From assembly GCF_003438075.1 (NCBI RefSeq), contig NZ_QSTA01000001.1, positions 930,001 to 994,000 on the forward strand: DNA of 64,000 bases. Reading direction: 5' to 3'. Source of the DNA: Eubacterium sp. OM08-24 (GTDB lineage: Bacteria; Bacillota; Clostridia; Oscillospirales; Acutalibacteraceae). Below are positions 43,632 through 52,161 of this stretch, one piece after another. Made by a program: the position numbers and the translations under genes. The first letter of the stretch is position 1, and each line of letters starts with the position of its first letter. Under the pieces are notes generated by a model. That model saw only the letters and a list, made by a program, of their open reading frames with translations, did no database searches and was not told where the DNA came from.

Positions 43632-44684
43632 TTATTTATCATCTGTAAACTGTGACAATGCCTTTAAACTGCCACTGTTCAAATCTCTTATATCTTTAAT
43701 GCCGTACTTCATCATAGCAAGTCTTGTAAGTCCAAGACCGAAAGCAAAGCCTGTGTATTCGTCAGGGTCAATGCCGCCCTCACGAAGTACATTCGGGTGA
43801 ATCATACCGCATGGGCAAAGCTCAAGCCAGCCGCTGTGCTTACAAGACGGACAACCTGTACCGCCACAAATAAGACAGCTTATGTCAAGCTCAAAGCCCG
43901 GTTCTACGAATGGGAAAAATCCCGGTCTGAGTCTTACATTAATATCTTTTTGGAAAACCTCGGAAAGCATAGTTTTCATAAAGAAAATGAGGTTTGAAAT
44001 TGAAATATTCTTGTCAACCATAACACCCTCCATCTGGAAGAATGTGTTTTCGTGACAAGCGTCTGTTGCCTCGTTTCTGAAACATCTGCCCGGGAAAATT
44101 GCCTTAATCGGCACACCGTTTTCAACAAGGTTTTTGCCGTACTTTTTCAGAATAGCGTTCTGAGCGGCAGAAGTTTGTGACTTCAAAAGCTGACCGTTGT
44201 CAAGATAGTAGGTATCCTGCATATCTCTTGCAGGGTGATGCTTTGGAATGTTGAGCGACTCAAAGCACTCATAGTCGGTTACAATTTCGGAATAATCCTC
44301 AACAGTAAAGCCCATTGACTTAAAAATAGCCTCGCACTGTCTTTGCACAAGTGTGATTGGATGATATGAGCCTTTTACTATATTTGAAGGAGCGGTAATA
44401 TCGAAAGGACGCATAGATGCGATTTCTCTCTCAACCTCTTTCTTTTTAAGTTCCTCAATTTTCTGTTCAATCTTTTCGCTTGCCATAGCCTTGAGCTGGT
44501 TTACCTCAGAGCCAAAGGTCTTTTTCTCCTCGGGAGAAAGGTCTTTCATACCCTTTAAAAGTGCAGTAATACTGCCCTTTTTGCCAAGATAAGCAACTCT
44601 GATTTTGTCAAGCTCTACAAGATCAGAGATTTCTGAAACCTTGGCGTTGATTTCGCCCATAAGGCTTGTAATTTTCTCGTTCAT
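43632..44684 (-). CDS. pheS: Phenylalanyl-tRNA synthetase alpha subunit
   Basis: The protein (350 aa, start ATG 44684 behind ggaggtatgt; an upstream frame extension runs into the T-box terminator and was rejected) has an N-terminal coiled coil and the class II catalytic core. Motif 2 is GRCFRNEATDACHENTFFQM, and HPARDMQDTYYL and GIDPDEYTGFAFGLGLTRLA (motif 3) are present. It catalyses phenylalanine activation and transfer. A CLICGGTGCPSCKHSGWLE insert with four Cys is typical of PheS in many clostridia and may bind zinc. Confidence 0.97.
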   Translation of the reverse strand: MNEKITSLMGEINAKVSEISDLVELDKIRVAYLGKKGSITALLKGMKDLSPEEKKTFGSEVNQLKAMASEKIEQKIEELKKKEVEREIASMRPFDITAPSNIVKGSYHPITLVQRQCEAIFKSMGFTVEDYSEIVTDYECFESLNIPKHHPARDMQDTYYLDNGQLLKSQTSAAQNAILKKYGKNLVENGVPIKAIFPGRCFRNEATDACHENTFFQMEGVMVDKNISISNLIFFMKTMLSEVFQKDINVRLRPGFFPFVEPGFELDISCLICGGTGCPSCKHSGWLELCPCGMIHPNVLREGGIDPDEYTGFAFGLGLTRLAMMKYGIKDIRDLNSGSLKALSQFTDDK

Positions 44685-44702
44685 ACATACCTCCGTAGTA
44701 AT

Positions 44703-44945
44703 AAAAAATCCCTGCGTAATCACTTACGCAGGGACGAATAATATCCGTGGTACCACCCTGATTTTTGCTTAAAGAAGCAAACACTTCCCGACCTGTAACG
44801 GAGTCAGCCGTTGAAACCTACTGCTACTTCAGTCCCACCACTCGGAAGTGAACTTCACGCAATCTCTGCCGTACAATGCTTTCAGCCATGACATTGCTCT
44901 CTTTTCGGCATACAAAACGCTACTCTCTTCGTCAGCGTGTTATCA
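44703..44945 (-). promoter_or_regulatory. T-box riboswitch (Phe specifier) controlling pheST
   Basis: On the - strand the leader contains the invariant T-box cagggtggtaccacg (44746-44760), the Stem I start gacgaagagagtagc and a specifier loop gaagttcac with TTC for Phe. A terminator stem tccctgcgtaa / ttacgcaggga with T6 (44703-44734) overlaps the alternative antiterminator pairing. Uncharged tRNA-Phe would stabilise the antiterminator and allow pheST transcription. Confidence 0.95.
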
Positions 44946-44950
44946 TTAGT

Positions 44951-44979
44951 ATAATATCATTTTATTTTTGATTTTGCAA
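44951..44979 (-). promoter_or_regulatory. Promoter of the pheST leader
   Basis: TTGCAA (44974-44979) and TATTAT (44951-44956) with a 17-bp spacer lie just upstream of the T-box leader on the - strand. Confidence 0.6.
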
Positions 44980-45048
44980 GAGTTTTGTTGAAAAAAAACG
45001 ACAGCTATGTTATTATATAATTAATCTACTTAAAAAGGAGTAAAAAAA

Positions 45049-45585
45049 TTGGAAGTATTTAACGAACAGCTTGTTAAAAGAGCCAAAAATCCCAAACAGC
45101 TCATTATTAAAATTTTATCGGTAGTACTGCTCATTACAGTACCGCTTGTATGCTTTATTCTCGCATTTCCGCTTAAAATCGCATATCTTATATATGTTGC
45201 GTTCTTTATTTTTCTTATAGGTATTTATATTGTATGGTATGTGTTCAGTATTCAAAAAATCGAATATGAATATGCCGTATCGGGCGGAATGATTGAGATT
45301 GCTAAAATTATAGCGCTCAGAAAAAGAAAAACTATGTGCAAACTTCAGATAAGCGACATTGAAATTCTTGATAAAGACGAAAAGGTTATTGACACCATGA
45401 GATTTGCAAAGCGTATTGAGGCCTGCGCCGATATTAACGATGAAAACAACTATTACGCTGTTTTCAACTCGGCGGCTTATGGCAGAACTTTGCTTATATT
45501 TGCACCGAACGAGAAAATTCTCAACGCTATGAAAGGTCATCTTAAAAAAGATATTGTTTTAAAGATTTTTTATAAAAGAGGCTGA
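45049..45585 (+). CDS. DUF6106-type two-helix membrane protein
   Basis: The 178-aa protein starts with TTG behind aaaggagtaaaaaaa. It has two membrane helices (IIKILSVVLLITVPLVCFIL and IAYLIYVAFFIFLIGIYIVW) followed by a cytoplasmic domain (IEYEYAVSGGMIEIAKIIAL, then DIEILDKDEKVIDTMRFAKR). The pattern matches DUF6106 of Ruminococcaceae, often next to nnrD. It lies 2 bp upstream of nnrD. Function unknown. Confidence 0.7.
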   Translation: MEVFNEQLVKRAKNPKQLIIKILSVVLLITVPLVCFILAFPLKIAYLIYVAFFIFLIGIYIVWYVFSIQKIEYEYAVSGGMIEIAKIIALRKRKTMCKLQISDIEILDKDEKVIDTMRFAKRIEACADINDENNYYAVFNSAAYGRTLLIFAPNEKILNAMKGHLKKDIVLKIFYKRG

Positions 45586-45587
45586 TT

Positions 45588-46457
45588 ATGAAAGAAACCG
45601 ATAAATTGCTTTTTAAAAATTCTGTATTTAATCGACCCGATGACGCCAACAAAGGCACACTCGGCAGTTTGCTGTGTATTTGTGGGTCATACGGAATGGC
45701 AGGCGCTGCGATTATGGCAGGCAAAGCGGCGCTCAGGTGCGGAATCGGACTTTTAAAAATTGCCGTTCCCAAAAGCATTTATCCAATATGTGCGTCAAAT
45801 ATGCTCGAAAGCGTTTACTATCCTCTAAAAGAAACCGACATCGGCGCTGTTTCGGCAGACAATATAAATTTTCTGCTTTCCGCTTGCGAGAAATCCTCTG
45901 CCGTATTGATCGGCTGCGGACTTTCGGTGTGTGATGATACAAAGGAGCTTGTGAAAGCTGTAATTACAAACTGCACCAAGCCAATTGTAATTGACGCCGA
46001 CGCACTTAATTGCATTTGTGACGAACCGCAAATTCTTAATCATCTTAAAGCTCCTGCAATAATAACTCCTCACCCCGGAGAAATGGCAAGGCTATTGCAC
46101 ACCACACCAAAAGCTGTTAATTCTGACAGAGAAAATACAACAATTAATTTTGCTAAAAAGTACGGCGTGGTAACGGTTTTAAAGGGCGCAGGAACAATCA
46201 TAGCCGCTCCAAACGGAACCGCTTACATTAATCATACGGGAAATTCGGGAATGGCAACAGGCGGCAGCGGTGATGTTCTTGCCGGAATAATCGGCTCGTT
46301 GCTATCTCAGAGTGCAAATCCCTTAAATGCCGCAGCAGCAGGAGTTTTTCTGCACGGAACAGTCGGAGATCTTGCCGCTGAAAAGCTCGGTAAAATTTCA
46401 ATGCTGCCAACCGATATGATAGAGCTTTTGCCGATTGCATATCAAAAACTTTTATAA
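45588..46457 (+). CDS. nnrD: ADP-dependent NAD(P)H-hydrate dehydratase
   Basis: The 289-aa protein is a ribokinase-fold YjeF C-domain enzyme: NKGTLGSLLCICGSYGMAGA near the start, VIDADALNCI, TPHPGEMARLL and the signature GSGDVLAGIIGSLL with the catalytic Asp. It repairs NAD(P)H hydrates using ADP (or ATP). The epimerase (YjeF N-domain) is not fused here. It forms a two-gene unit with the membrane gene upstream and ends at a strong terminator. Confidence 0.95.
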   Translation: MKETDKLLFKNSVFNRPDDANKGTLGSLLCICGSYGMAGAAIMAGKAALRCGIGLLKIAVPKSIYPICASNMLESVYYPLKETDIGAVSADNINFLLSACEKSSAVLIGCGLSVCDDTKELVKAVITNCTKPIVIDADALNCICDEPQILNHLKAPAIITPHPGEMARLLHTTPKAVNSDRENTTINFAKKYGVVTVLKGAGTIIAAPNGTAYINHTGNSGMATGGSGDVLAGIIGSLLSQSANPLNAAAAGVFLHGTVGDLAAEKLGKISMLPTDMIELLPIAYQKLL

Positions 46458-46465
46458 CATAAAAT

Positions 46466-46501
46466 AAGCACGATGCAATAAAAACGCATCGTGCTTTTGT
46501 T
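46466..46501. terminator. Bidirectional terminator between nnrD and the MazG-like gene
   Basis: Perfect 11-bp stem aagcacgatgc / gcatcgtgctt with an 8-nt loop, T tract on the + strand and A tract before it serving the convergent gene. Confidence 0.85.
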
Positions 46502-46818
46502 TACCAATCAGTAACTTCTTTAATGAATATTTTTTCTTTATATCTTCCGTTTTTGTTAGCCTTGGCAAGTCTGAGCCTGTCAAGCTCGCCGTCAGTCATA
46601 CCCTTTGCGTTGGCAATGGCATAAACAACCTCCAAAATATCGGCAAGCACCTCGGTATCTTTATCAATCTGATACTCAGTGCACTCCTCAGAGAGCTTTA
46701 ACTCAAGCATTTCAAGGTATCTCTCATCAGAAAGGATTTCAGTTTCACACATTTGACCGTTTTCTTCAATAATTTTAGGAATCTTATCTCTGACTAACTT
46801 ATTATACTTCTTTATCAT
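46501..46818 (-). CDS. MazG-like nucleoside triphosphate pyrophosphohydrolase
   Basis: The protein (105 aa, ATG 46818 behind aagaggtgtgg) begins IKKYNKLVRDKIPKIIEENG, the standard opening of phosphoribosyl-ATP pyrophosphohydrolase-like MazG proteins. It continues with the metal-binding EExxE-type helix (KLSEECTEYQ) and DILEVVYAIANAKG, the second acidic helix (ADILEV). It would hydrolyse non-canonical or excess NTPs. It is monocistronic with a good promoter. Confidence 0.85.
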   Translation of the reverse strand: MIKKYNKLVRDKIPKIIEENGQMCETEILSDERYLEMLELKLSEECTEYQIDKDTEVLADILEVVYAIANAKGMTDGELDRLRLAKANKNGRYKEKIFIKEVTDW

Positions 46819-46863
46819 ATACCACACCTCTTATCCGTTAAAAAACATATCAATATGTAATTA

Positions 46864-46892
46864 TTATACACAATAAGAATTAAAAAGTCAAT
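46864..46892 (-). promoter_or_regulatory. Promoter of the MazG-like gene
   Basis: TTGACT (46887-46892) and TATAAT (46864-46869) with a 17-bp spacer on the - strand, ~45 bp before the start codon. Confidence 0.75.
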
Positions 46893-46998
46893 AAAAGGAG
46901 TATTTTGCAATACCCCAACTATTTAATTATAACACAATCAAAAATCCACTTCAATAGTTTTTACAAAAATAAAGTTATAAATATTTTTAATATTTCTA

Positions 46999-47027
46999 TT
47001 GACAATCGTTGATTTATTCTGTATAAT
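46999..47027 (+). promoter_or_regulatory. Consensus promoter of the putative non-coding transcript
   Basis: Perfect TTGACA (46999-47004) and perfect TATAAT (47022-47027), spacer exactly 17 bp. One of the strongest promoter matches in the window, yet no gene of normal size follows. Confidence 0.85.
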
Positions 47028-47062
47028 ATAGACAAAGAAAAGGAACAAAAGGAGGTTTCTAA

Positions 47063-47134
47063 TATGAAAGTAAAAGTCCATTACATAAGACATATCAGAG
47101 ATTTCATGCGGAGCCTTCCCCCAAACAAACAATA
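47063..47134 (+). CDS. 23-aa leader peptide candidate
   Basis: ATG 47063 follows an excellent ribosome site (aaaaggaggtttctaat) and encodes 23 aa starting MKVKVHYIRHIRDFMRSLPP before TAA at 47132. It is basic and unlike any family I know. Its end overlaps the 5' arm of the 47118-47180 helix, so ribosomes on it would disrupt that helix. It could be a leader peptide, a small functional peptide, or chance. Confidence 0.45.
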
Positions 47135-47438
47135 ACCTGATACATTAGAAAAGGTTATAATATCTCGTTTGTTTGTCGGGCAGCTGATAAATTCAATGTT
47201 ATTAAACATATTTTTATTTTAGTTCAGCCAAGGTTTCCGATTACTACCAATCAAACAATTACATTCAAAGCGTACGAATACAAAAAAGAACTTCATATTT
47301 TTTATATAGATTGTCTGCGAAAGTAGTTGTTAGGTTATTATTCGTAAAAATGAGTTTTTGAGTAATCACAATTCTAAGGTAATCAGGTTTATCCGAGATT
47401 ATGATTACAACTTAATATAATTTAAAATCTTGTTAATA

Positions 47439-47616
47439 TGGTGGTCGTACCAATGTACAGATAAAGTTTATTTAATAAAAATCTAAAGATTGGAGATAAG
47501 ACCGATGTACGAGGAAGTTTATATTTAGATACACTATTGTATAGGAGATAATTCCGATGTAAACTTTAAGGATTTGATTTATAATTATACTTAAAAAATG
47601 GAGATGAGTCCGAAAT
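47439..47616 (+). repeat. Four degenerate tandem repeats, ~52-nt period
   Basis: Units start at 47439, 47491, 47542 and 47599. The most similar core is tggagataagaccgatgtac (second unit) against taggagataattccgatgt (third) and tggagatgagtccgaaat (fourth); the first reads tggtggtcgtaccaatgtac. Each is followed by an A/T-rich stretch containing agtttat in three of the four. Confidence 0.6.
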
Positions 47617-47693
47617 TTAGTTTATAAAAGCAGATATCATAAGTATTGGTATCAGGCAAATTGATAATAAATTAAAATTTCATTAAAAGCTAA

Positions 47694-47729
47694 CTACCGA
47701 CAGAGAATACTCTGTCGGTAGATTTTTGT
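47694..47729 (+). terminator. Terminator of the putative ncRNA
   Basis: Perfect 11-bp stem ctaccgacaga / tctgtcggtag with a 6-nt loop and atttttgtttt behind it. Confidence 0.9.
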
Positions 47730-47782
47730 TTTGTGGCTTTATTAAGCTGCGTAAACTATTTACAGAACTGATAATATTTACT

Positions 47783-47826
47783 AAAAAAACACCGACCGAT
47801 ACTTGCTTGTATCAGTCGGTGTTTTA
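47783..47826 (-). terminator. Terminator of the ABC exporter operon
   Basis: aaaacaccgac / gtcggtgtttt outer stem with further pairing of the inner gatac and gtatc; T tract on the - strand. Confidence 0.85.
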
Positions 47827-47847
47827 TTATAAAGTATTCAACTCAAC

Positions 47848-49752
47848 TTATGCAGTTTTACCTGTATAGAGCTGATAATACTTACCCTTTTGCTCAATGA
47901 GCTGTTCGTGTGTACCCTTTTCAATGATTCTGCCATGCTCAAGAACAATAATGCAATCTGAATTTCTTACAGTAGAAAGTCTATGGGCGATTACAAATGT
48001 AGTTCTGCCCTTCATCAGCTTATCCATACCGTCCTGAACAATTTTTTCTGTACGGGTATCAATAGAGCTTGTAGCCTCATCAAGAATAAGTGCCGGTGGG
48101 TTAGCAACTGCGGCTCTTGCAATAGCAAGCATCTGGCGCTGTCCTTGACTAAGGTTTCCGCCGTCACCTGTAAGCACTGTATCATAACCATGTGGAAGTT
48201 TACGGATAAAGCTGTCGGCATTTGCAAGTTTTGCCGCTGCAATAACCTCTTCATCAGTGGCGTCAAGTCTGCCATAACGGATATTTTCCATTACTGTATC
48301 AGTAAACAAATGTGTTTCCTGCAATACAATACCAAGTGAGCGTCTTAAATCTGCTTTCTTAATTTTATTGATATTTATGCCGTCATAGCGGATTTTACCG
48401 TCCTGAATATCGTAAAATCTATTGATAAGGTTAGTAATTGTAGTTTTGCCTGCGCCTGTTGAGCCGACAAATGCTATCTTCTGACCCGGCTTTGCACAAA
48501 GGTCAATATTATGGAGAACCATTTTATCATCTGTATAGCCAAAGTCAACATCGTCCATTACAAGGTCGCCCTTGAGCTGACGGTACTCTGTTGTGCCGTC
48601 CTCGCTATGAGTATGTTTCCATGCCCACATGCCTGTTCTCTCTTCAGATGGCTCAATCTTGCCGTCAACAATTTTTGCATTTACAAGATTTACATAACCG
48701 TCATCCTCTTCAGGCTTTTCGTCAAGAAGTTTGAATATTCTGTCTGCGCCTGCAAGAGCCATAATGATACTGTTGAGCTGCATACTGATTTGGTTAATCG
48801 GCTGGCTGAAATTCTTATTGAATGTCATAAATGCTACAAGTCCGCCGAGTGTGAGTCCTGCAAAATGATTAAATGCAAGCACACCGCCGACTATTGCGCA
48901 AAGCACATAGCTTATGTTGCCGAGCTGAGCATTGATTGGCATAAGAATATTTGCAAATTTATTTGCATTGTAAGCGCTGTCAAAAAGTTTGTCGTTGAGT
49001 TCGTTAAATTCTTCAACAGCCTTACCCTCGTGATTAAATACTTTTACAACTTTCTGACCGTTCATCATTTCTTCAATGTAGCCGTTTACCTTGCCGAGGT
49101 CATCCTGTTGAGCCGTAAAATATTTACTGCTCTTGCCGCCGATTTTGCCCGATACAATAAACATTACCGCAACCATAACAAGTGTAAGAAGTGTAAGCGG
49201 AATACTGATTGAAATCATACTTACAATTACAGATACGATTGTAATTGTACTTGAGAAAAGCTGAACCATACTCTGGCTAATCATCTGACGGAGAGTATCA
49301 ATATCATTTGTATAAACCGACATAATATCGCCGTGAGAATGAGTATCGAAGAATTTAATCGGTAAACTCTCCATATGTGAGAAAATATCAATTCTCAAAT
49401 TACGCATTGTACCCTGTGTTACATAAACCATAAGTTTTGAATACGCAAAAGTTGAAGCAGCACCGAGCAAGTAAAAACCTGCTACTCTTGCTATTGCGAA
49501 AAGCAAGGGAGTAAAATCAGGCGAACTTGTATTCATAAGCGGAGTGATGTAATCATCAATAAGCGACTGAATAAACAAAGTACCCTGAACATTAGCAAGA
49601 ACACTTACGATAATACAGATAAACACGATTATCATATGAATTTTATAATTCTTAAAGGTATATCCTAAAATTCTTCCGAGAATTTTACCCGGATTTTTAA
49701 CCTTGGGTTTTGCACCCATCTGGCGTCTTCTGCCACCCATAGGACCCGGCAT
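47848..49752 (-). CDS. ABC exporter subunit (permease-ATPase), second of a heterodimer
   Basis: The 634-aa half-transporter has six membrane helices (~35-330) and a C-terminal ATPase: Walker A VGSTGAGKTTITNL, signature LSQGQRQMLA, Walker B ALILDEATSS and switch AHRLSTVRNS. The N-terminus MPGPMGGRRRQMGAKPKVKN is typical of the YfiC/LmrD-type partner. It starts at the last base of the preceding gene (overlap of 1 bp). Such MarR-controlled pairs usually export drugs or other amphiphiles; the substrate cannot be told from sequence. Confidence 0.93.
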   Translation of the reverse strand: MPGPMGGRRRQMGAKPKVKNPGKILGRILGYTFKNYKIHMIIVFICIIVSVLANVQGTLFIQSLIDDYITPLMNTSSPDFTPLLFAIARVAGFYLLGAASTFAYSKLMVYVTQGTMRNLRIDIFSHMESLPIKFFDTHSHGDIMSVYTNDIDTLRQMISQSMVQLFSSTITIVSVIVSMISISIPLTLLTLVMVAVMFIVSGKIGGKSSKYFTAQQDDLGKVNGYIEEMMNGQKVVKVFNHEGKAVEEFNELNDKLFDSAYNANKFANILMPINAQLGNISYVLCAIVGGVLAFNHFAGLTLGGLVAFMTFNKNFSQPINQISMQLNSIIMALAGADRIFKLLDEKPEEDDGYVNLVNAKIVDGKIEPSEERTGMWAWKHTHSEDGTTEYRQLKGDLVMDDVDFGYTDDKMVLHNIDLCAKPGQKIAFVGSTGAGKTTITNLINRFYDIQDGKIRYDGININKIKKADLRRSLGIVLQETHLFTDTVMENIRYGRLDATDEEVIAAAKLANADSFIRKLPHGYDTVLTGDGGNLSQGQRQMLAIARAAVANPPALILDEATSSIDTRTEKIVQDGMDKLMKGRTTFVIAHRLSTVRNSDCIIVLEHGRIIEKGTHEQLIEQKGKYYQLYTGKTA

Positions 49753-51500
49753 TACATCTCCCCCTTTGCGTCAAAGTCACCGCTGCCCTTAGTTTGGGCC
49801 TCATAAATTTCGGTGTAAATATCATTTTTATTCAAGAGTTCATCGTGTGAGCCTACGCCGCTGATTTTACCGTTATCAAGAACTATAATCTTATCGGCAT
49901 TCTGAACACTTGAAATTCTCTGTGAAATAATAAGCTTTGTTGTATTAGGAATTTCCTCTGCAAAAGCCTTTCTTATCTTTGCATCCGTTGCTGTATCGAC
50001 CGCACTTGTAGAGTCGTCAAGAATAAGAATTTTAGGCTTTTTAAGTAATGCTCTTGCAATACAGATACGCTGTTTCTGACCGCCCGATACATTAGTACCG
50101 CCACGCTCAATAAATGTATTATACTTTTCGGGGAAAGTCTGAATAAAATCATCAGCGCACGCAAGTTTGCAGGCATTTACACATTCCTCTTCCGTTGCGT
50201 TTTCGTTACCCCAACGGAGGTTATCTAAAATTGTACCGCTGAAAAGTACATTTGACTGAAGAACTACAGATACCTCGTCACGGAGCTTTTCAAGGTCATA
50301 CTCTTTAACATTTCTGCCGCCGACAAGAACTTCACCGCTTGTTACATCGTAAAGTCTGCCGATAAGGTTTACAAGACTTGTTTTAGAGCTGCCCGTACCG
50401 CCAATGATACCGACTGTTTCGCCTGACTTGATCTTTAAGTTAATATTGTCAAGCACCGGTTCTTCGCCTGTTTCGTTGTAGCTGAAGTAAACATCTTTAA
50501 ATTCAATACTGCCGTCAGGCACATTTTTAACAGGATTTTCGCCGTTTGTAAGGTTACTCTTCTCGTTGAGAACACCTGCTACACGCTTTGCACTTGCGGC
50601 ACTCATAGTAATCATTACAAATACCATACCGAGCATCATAAGTGACATAAGAATGTTCATACAATATGTAAGCATACTTGTAAGCTCACCTGTTGTAAGT
50701 GTTGAACCGACAATCATATTTGCGCCAAACCAGCTTATTGCAATGATACAAGCATAAACGGTAAGCTGCATTATAGGCGTTACAGATACCATACAGTTTT
50801 CAGCCTTAACAAAAAGTTTGTAAAGGTTGTTTGCGGCTTTTGAGAATTTTTTGGTTTCGTGATCCTCACGAACGAAAGCCTTTACTACTCTGATACCGGA
50901 TACATTCTCCTGAACGCTTGCGTTCAAATCATCGTACTTTTTAAATACCTGATTAAAGTATTTCATAGTAAATTTCATAAGGGAAGCAAGAACAATCGCA
51001 AGAAAAATAATTGCAACGAGGTACACACTTGCAAGTTTTGCGTTGATTATAAATGCCATAACCATTGCACAAATAAGGCTTGTCGGTGCACGCATACACA
51101 TTCTGAGTATCATCTGATACGCATTTTGTAAGTTGGTTACATCGGTAGTAAGTCTTGTAACAAGACCTGCGGTTGAGTATTTATCAATGTTTGAAAACGA
51201 AAATGTCTGAATATTCGCAAACATTGAGCGGCGAAGATTTCGTGCAAAACCGGCTGATGCCTTTGCACCGAAGCTGCCGCCGAGAATACCGCAGATAAGT
51301 CCGCCGATAGCACAAAGAACCATTCCTCCTCCGACAAAGAGAATATGATTCATATCGCCTTTGTTGATACCGTCATCAATAATTGACGCCATAAGTAGTG
51401 GAATGAGTGTTTCAAAAACAACCTCAAGTATCATAAAAACAGGTGTAAGTACAGATTCTTTTACAAATCCCTTAACCTGTTTTGATAAGGTTTTTATCAT
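49752..51500 (-). CDS. ABC exporter subunit (permease-ATPase), first of a heterodimer
   Basis: The 582-aa half-transporter has six membrane helices and an ATPase with Walker A IGGTGSSKTSLVNL, signature VSGGQKQRICI and Walker B ILILDDSTSAVD, where Asp replaces the catalytic Glu (LDD instead of LDE). This marks it as the degenerate-site partner of a heterodimeric exporter (YfiB/LmrC-like). Its start lies one base after the MarR gene stop. Confidence 0.93.
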   Translation of the reverse strand: MIKTLSKQVKGFVKESVLTPVFMILEVVFETLIPLLMASIIDDGINKGDMNHILFVGGGMVLCAIGGLICGILGGSFGAKASAGFARNLRRSMFANIQTFSFSNIDKYSTAGLVTRLTTDVTNLQNAYQMILRMCMRAPTSLICAMVMAFIINAKLASVYLVAIIFLAIVLASLMKFTMKYFNQVFKKYDDLNASVQENVSGIRVVKAFVREDHETKKFSKAANNLYKLFVKAENCMVSVTPIMQLTVYACIIAISWFGANMIVGSTLTTGELTSMLTYCMNILMSLMMLGMVFVMITMSAASAKRVAGVLNEKSNLTNGENPVKNVPDGSIEFKDVYFSYNETGEEPVLDNINLKIKSGETVGIIGGTGSSKTSLVNLIGRLYDVTSGEVLVGGRNVKEYDLEKLRDEVSVVLQSNVLFSGTILDNLRWGNENATEEECVNACKLACADDFIQTFPEKYNTFIERGGTNVSGGQKQRICIARALLKKPKILILDDSTSAVDTATDAKIRKAFAEEIPNTTKLIISQRISSVQNADKIIVLDNGKISGVGSHDELLNKNDIYTEIYEAQTKGSGDFDAKGEM

Positions 51501-51501
51501 A

Positions 51502-52014
51502 CTATTTCTCCTTTACTGTATTATTTCCTGAAATGCCCGCCTTTAATTTTCTTATTAAAAATAAAAAGGTCTGCTTTTCTTCAGGTGTAAAAACGCTGTC
51601 AAATTCCTGCTCGTTAGAAATAATCGCCTTATCTATTGAGCTTTTTATGCTTATACCCTTTTCGGTAAGCACAATTTTTTTAAGTCGTGCGTCATTTTCA
51701 ACCGATACTCGCTTTATATACCCCTTTTTCTCCATAAGCTGTAAAATATTAGTTACAGACGAGCGTGAAATTGAAAATTCGCTTTCAAGGTTTTTCTGGA
51801 AAATATCCTTATCGCTGTTGTTATACAAATAAGCAATTATCCAGCCATGCATAATTGTTACCTTATCCACGCCTATGTTTGCCGCACTTTCAAGCATTTT
51901 TCTGTGCATAAGGTGATTTACCGCCTTGATTTCGTGACCTATTGCGTCACCCACATAAATACATTGTGGTCGTTTCGCCTTTAGTTTTTCTTCCTCCTCA
52001 AACATATCGCACAC
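51502..52014 (-). CDS. MarR-family transcriptional regulator
   Basis: The 170-aa protein carries the MarR winged helix: LESEFSISRSSVTNILQLME as recognition region followed by KGYIKRVSVENDARLKKIVL, the wing. The start GTG 52014 lies 7 nt after ggaggt; an ATG at 52005 is also possible but poorly spaced. The gene leads the operon marR-ABC-ABC, and two palindromes between promoter and start are likely its binding sites. Expected role: repressor released by an exporter substrate. Confidence 0.9.
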   Translation of the reverse strand: MCDMFEEEEKLKAKRPQCIYVGDAIGHEIKAVNHLMHRKMLESAANIGVDKVTIMHGWIIAYLYNNSDKDIFQKNLESEFSISRSSVTNILQLMEKKGYIKRVSVENDARLKKIVLTEKGISIKSSIDKAIISNEQEFDSVFTPEEKQTFLFLIRKLKAGISGNNTVKEK

Positions 52015-52048
52015 CAAAAACACCTCCCAAATCAAAAAAATTTGTATA

Positions 52049-52094
52049 AGTTTGATATGAAACTGTTTTATATTAAATTGTTTGATACCGAACT
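52049..52094. promoter_or_regulatory. Two operator palindromes for the MarR regulator
   Basis: agtttgatatgaaact (52049-52064, inverted repeat) and gtttgataccgaact (52080-52094) share gtttgata and repeat at a 30-bp distance (three helical turns), just downstream of the -10 box. Confidence 0.65.
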
Positions 52095-52102
52095 TTTACA
52101 AC

Positions 52103-52131
52103 ATTATAGTCTTTTTGTTTTAATTTGTCAA
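52103..52131 (-). promoter_or_regulatory. Promoter of the marR-ABC operon
   Basis: Perfect TTGACA (52126-52131) and TATAAT (52103-52108), 17-bp spacer, on the - strand. Confidence 0.9.
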
Positions 52132-52161
52132 GAACTAATTTAAAATTTATGTAAGACAGCT

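Larger units (their letters stand above)
47034..47730 (+). ncRNA. Candidate large structured RNA, undescribed
   Basis: Between the promoter (46999-47027) and a strong terminator (47694-47729) lie ~700 nt without any long reading frame. Several long-range helices are visible: cccc-caaacaaac (47118-47130) with gtttgtttg-(tc)ggg (47167-47180); inside it ataacct (47132-47138) with aggttat (47152-47158); tacgaata (47273-47280) with tattcgta (47339-47346); gtaatca (47362-47368) with tgattac (47402-47408). Four degenerate ~52-nt repeats occupy 47439-47620. Large structured RNAs (for example ROOL or GOLLD classes) are known from rumen and gut Firmicutes, but I cannot match this to a class. Confidence 0.6.

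Noticed and set aside
43632..44723. A 13-residue N-terminal extension of PheS
   Set aside because: It would be encoded by the T-box terminator tail; ggaggt directly before ATG 44684 decides the start.
47439..47616. The four repeats as a CRISPR array
   Set aside because: Repeats are degenerate, spacers are AT-rich and only ~32 nt, copy number is four and no cas gene is near.
48511..49212. A 233-codon + strand frame
   Set aside because: It lies antisense to the ABC exporter gene, which has complete motifs; the Cys/Lys/His-rich product looks like a shadow translation.
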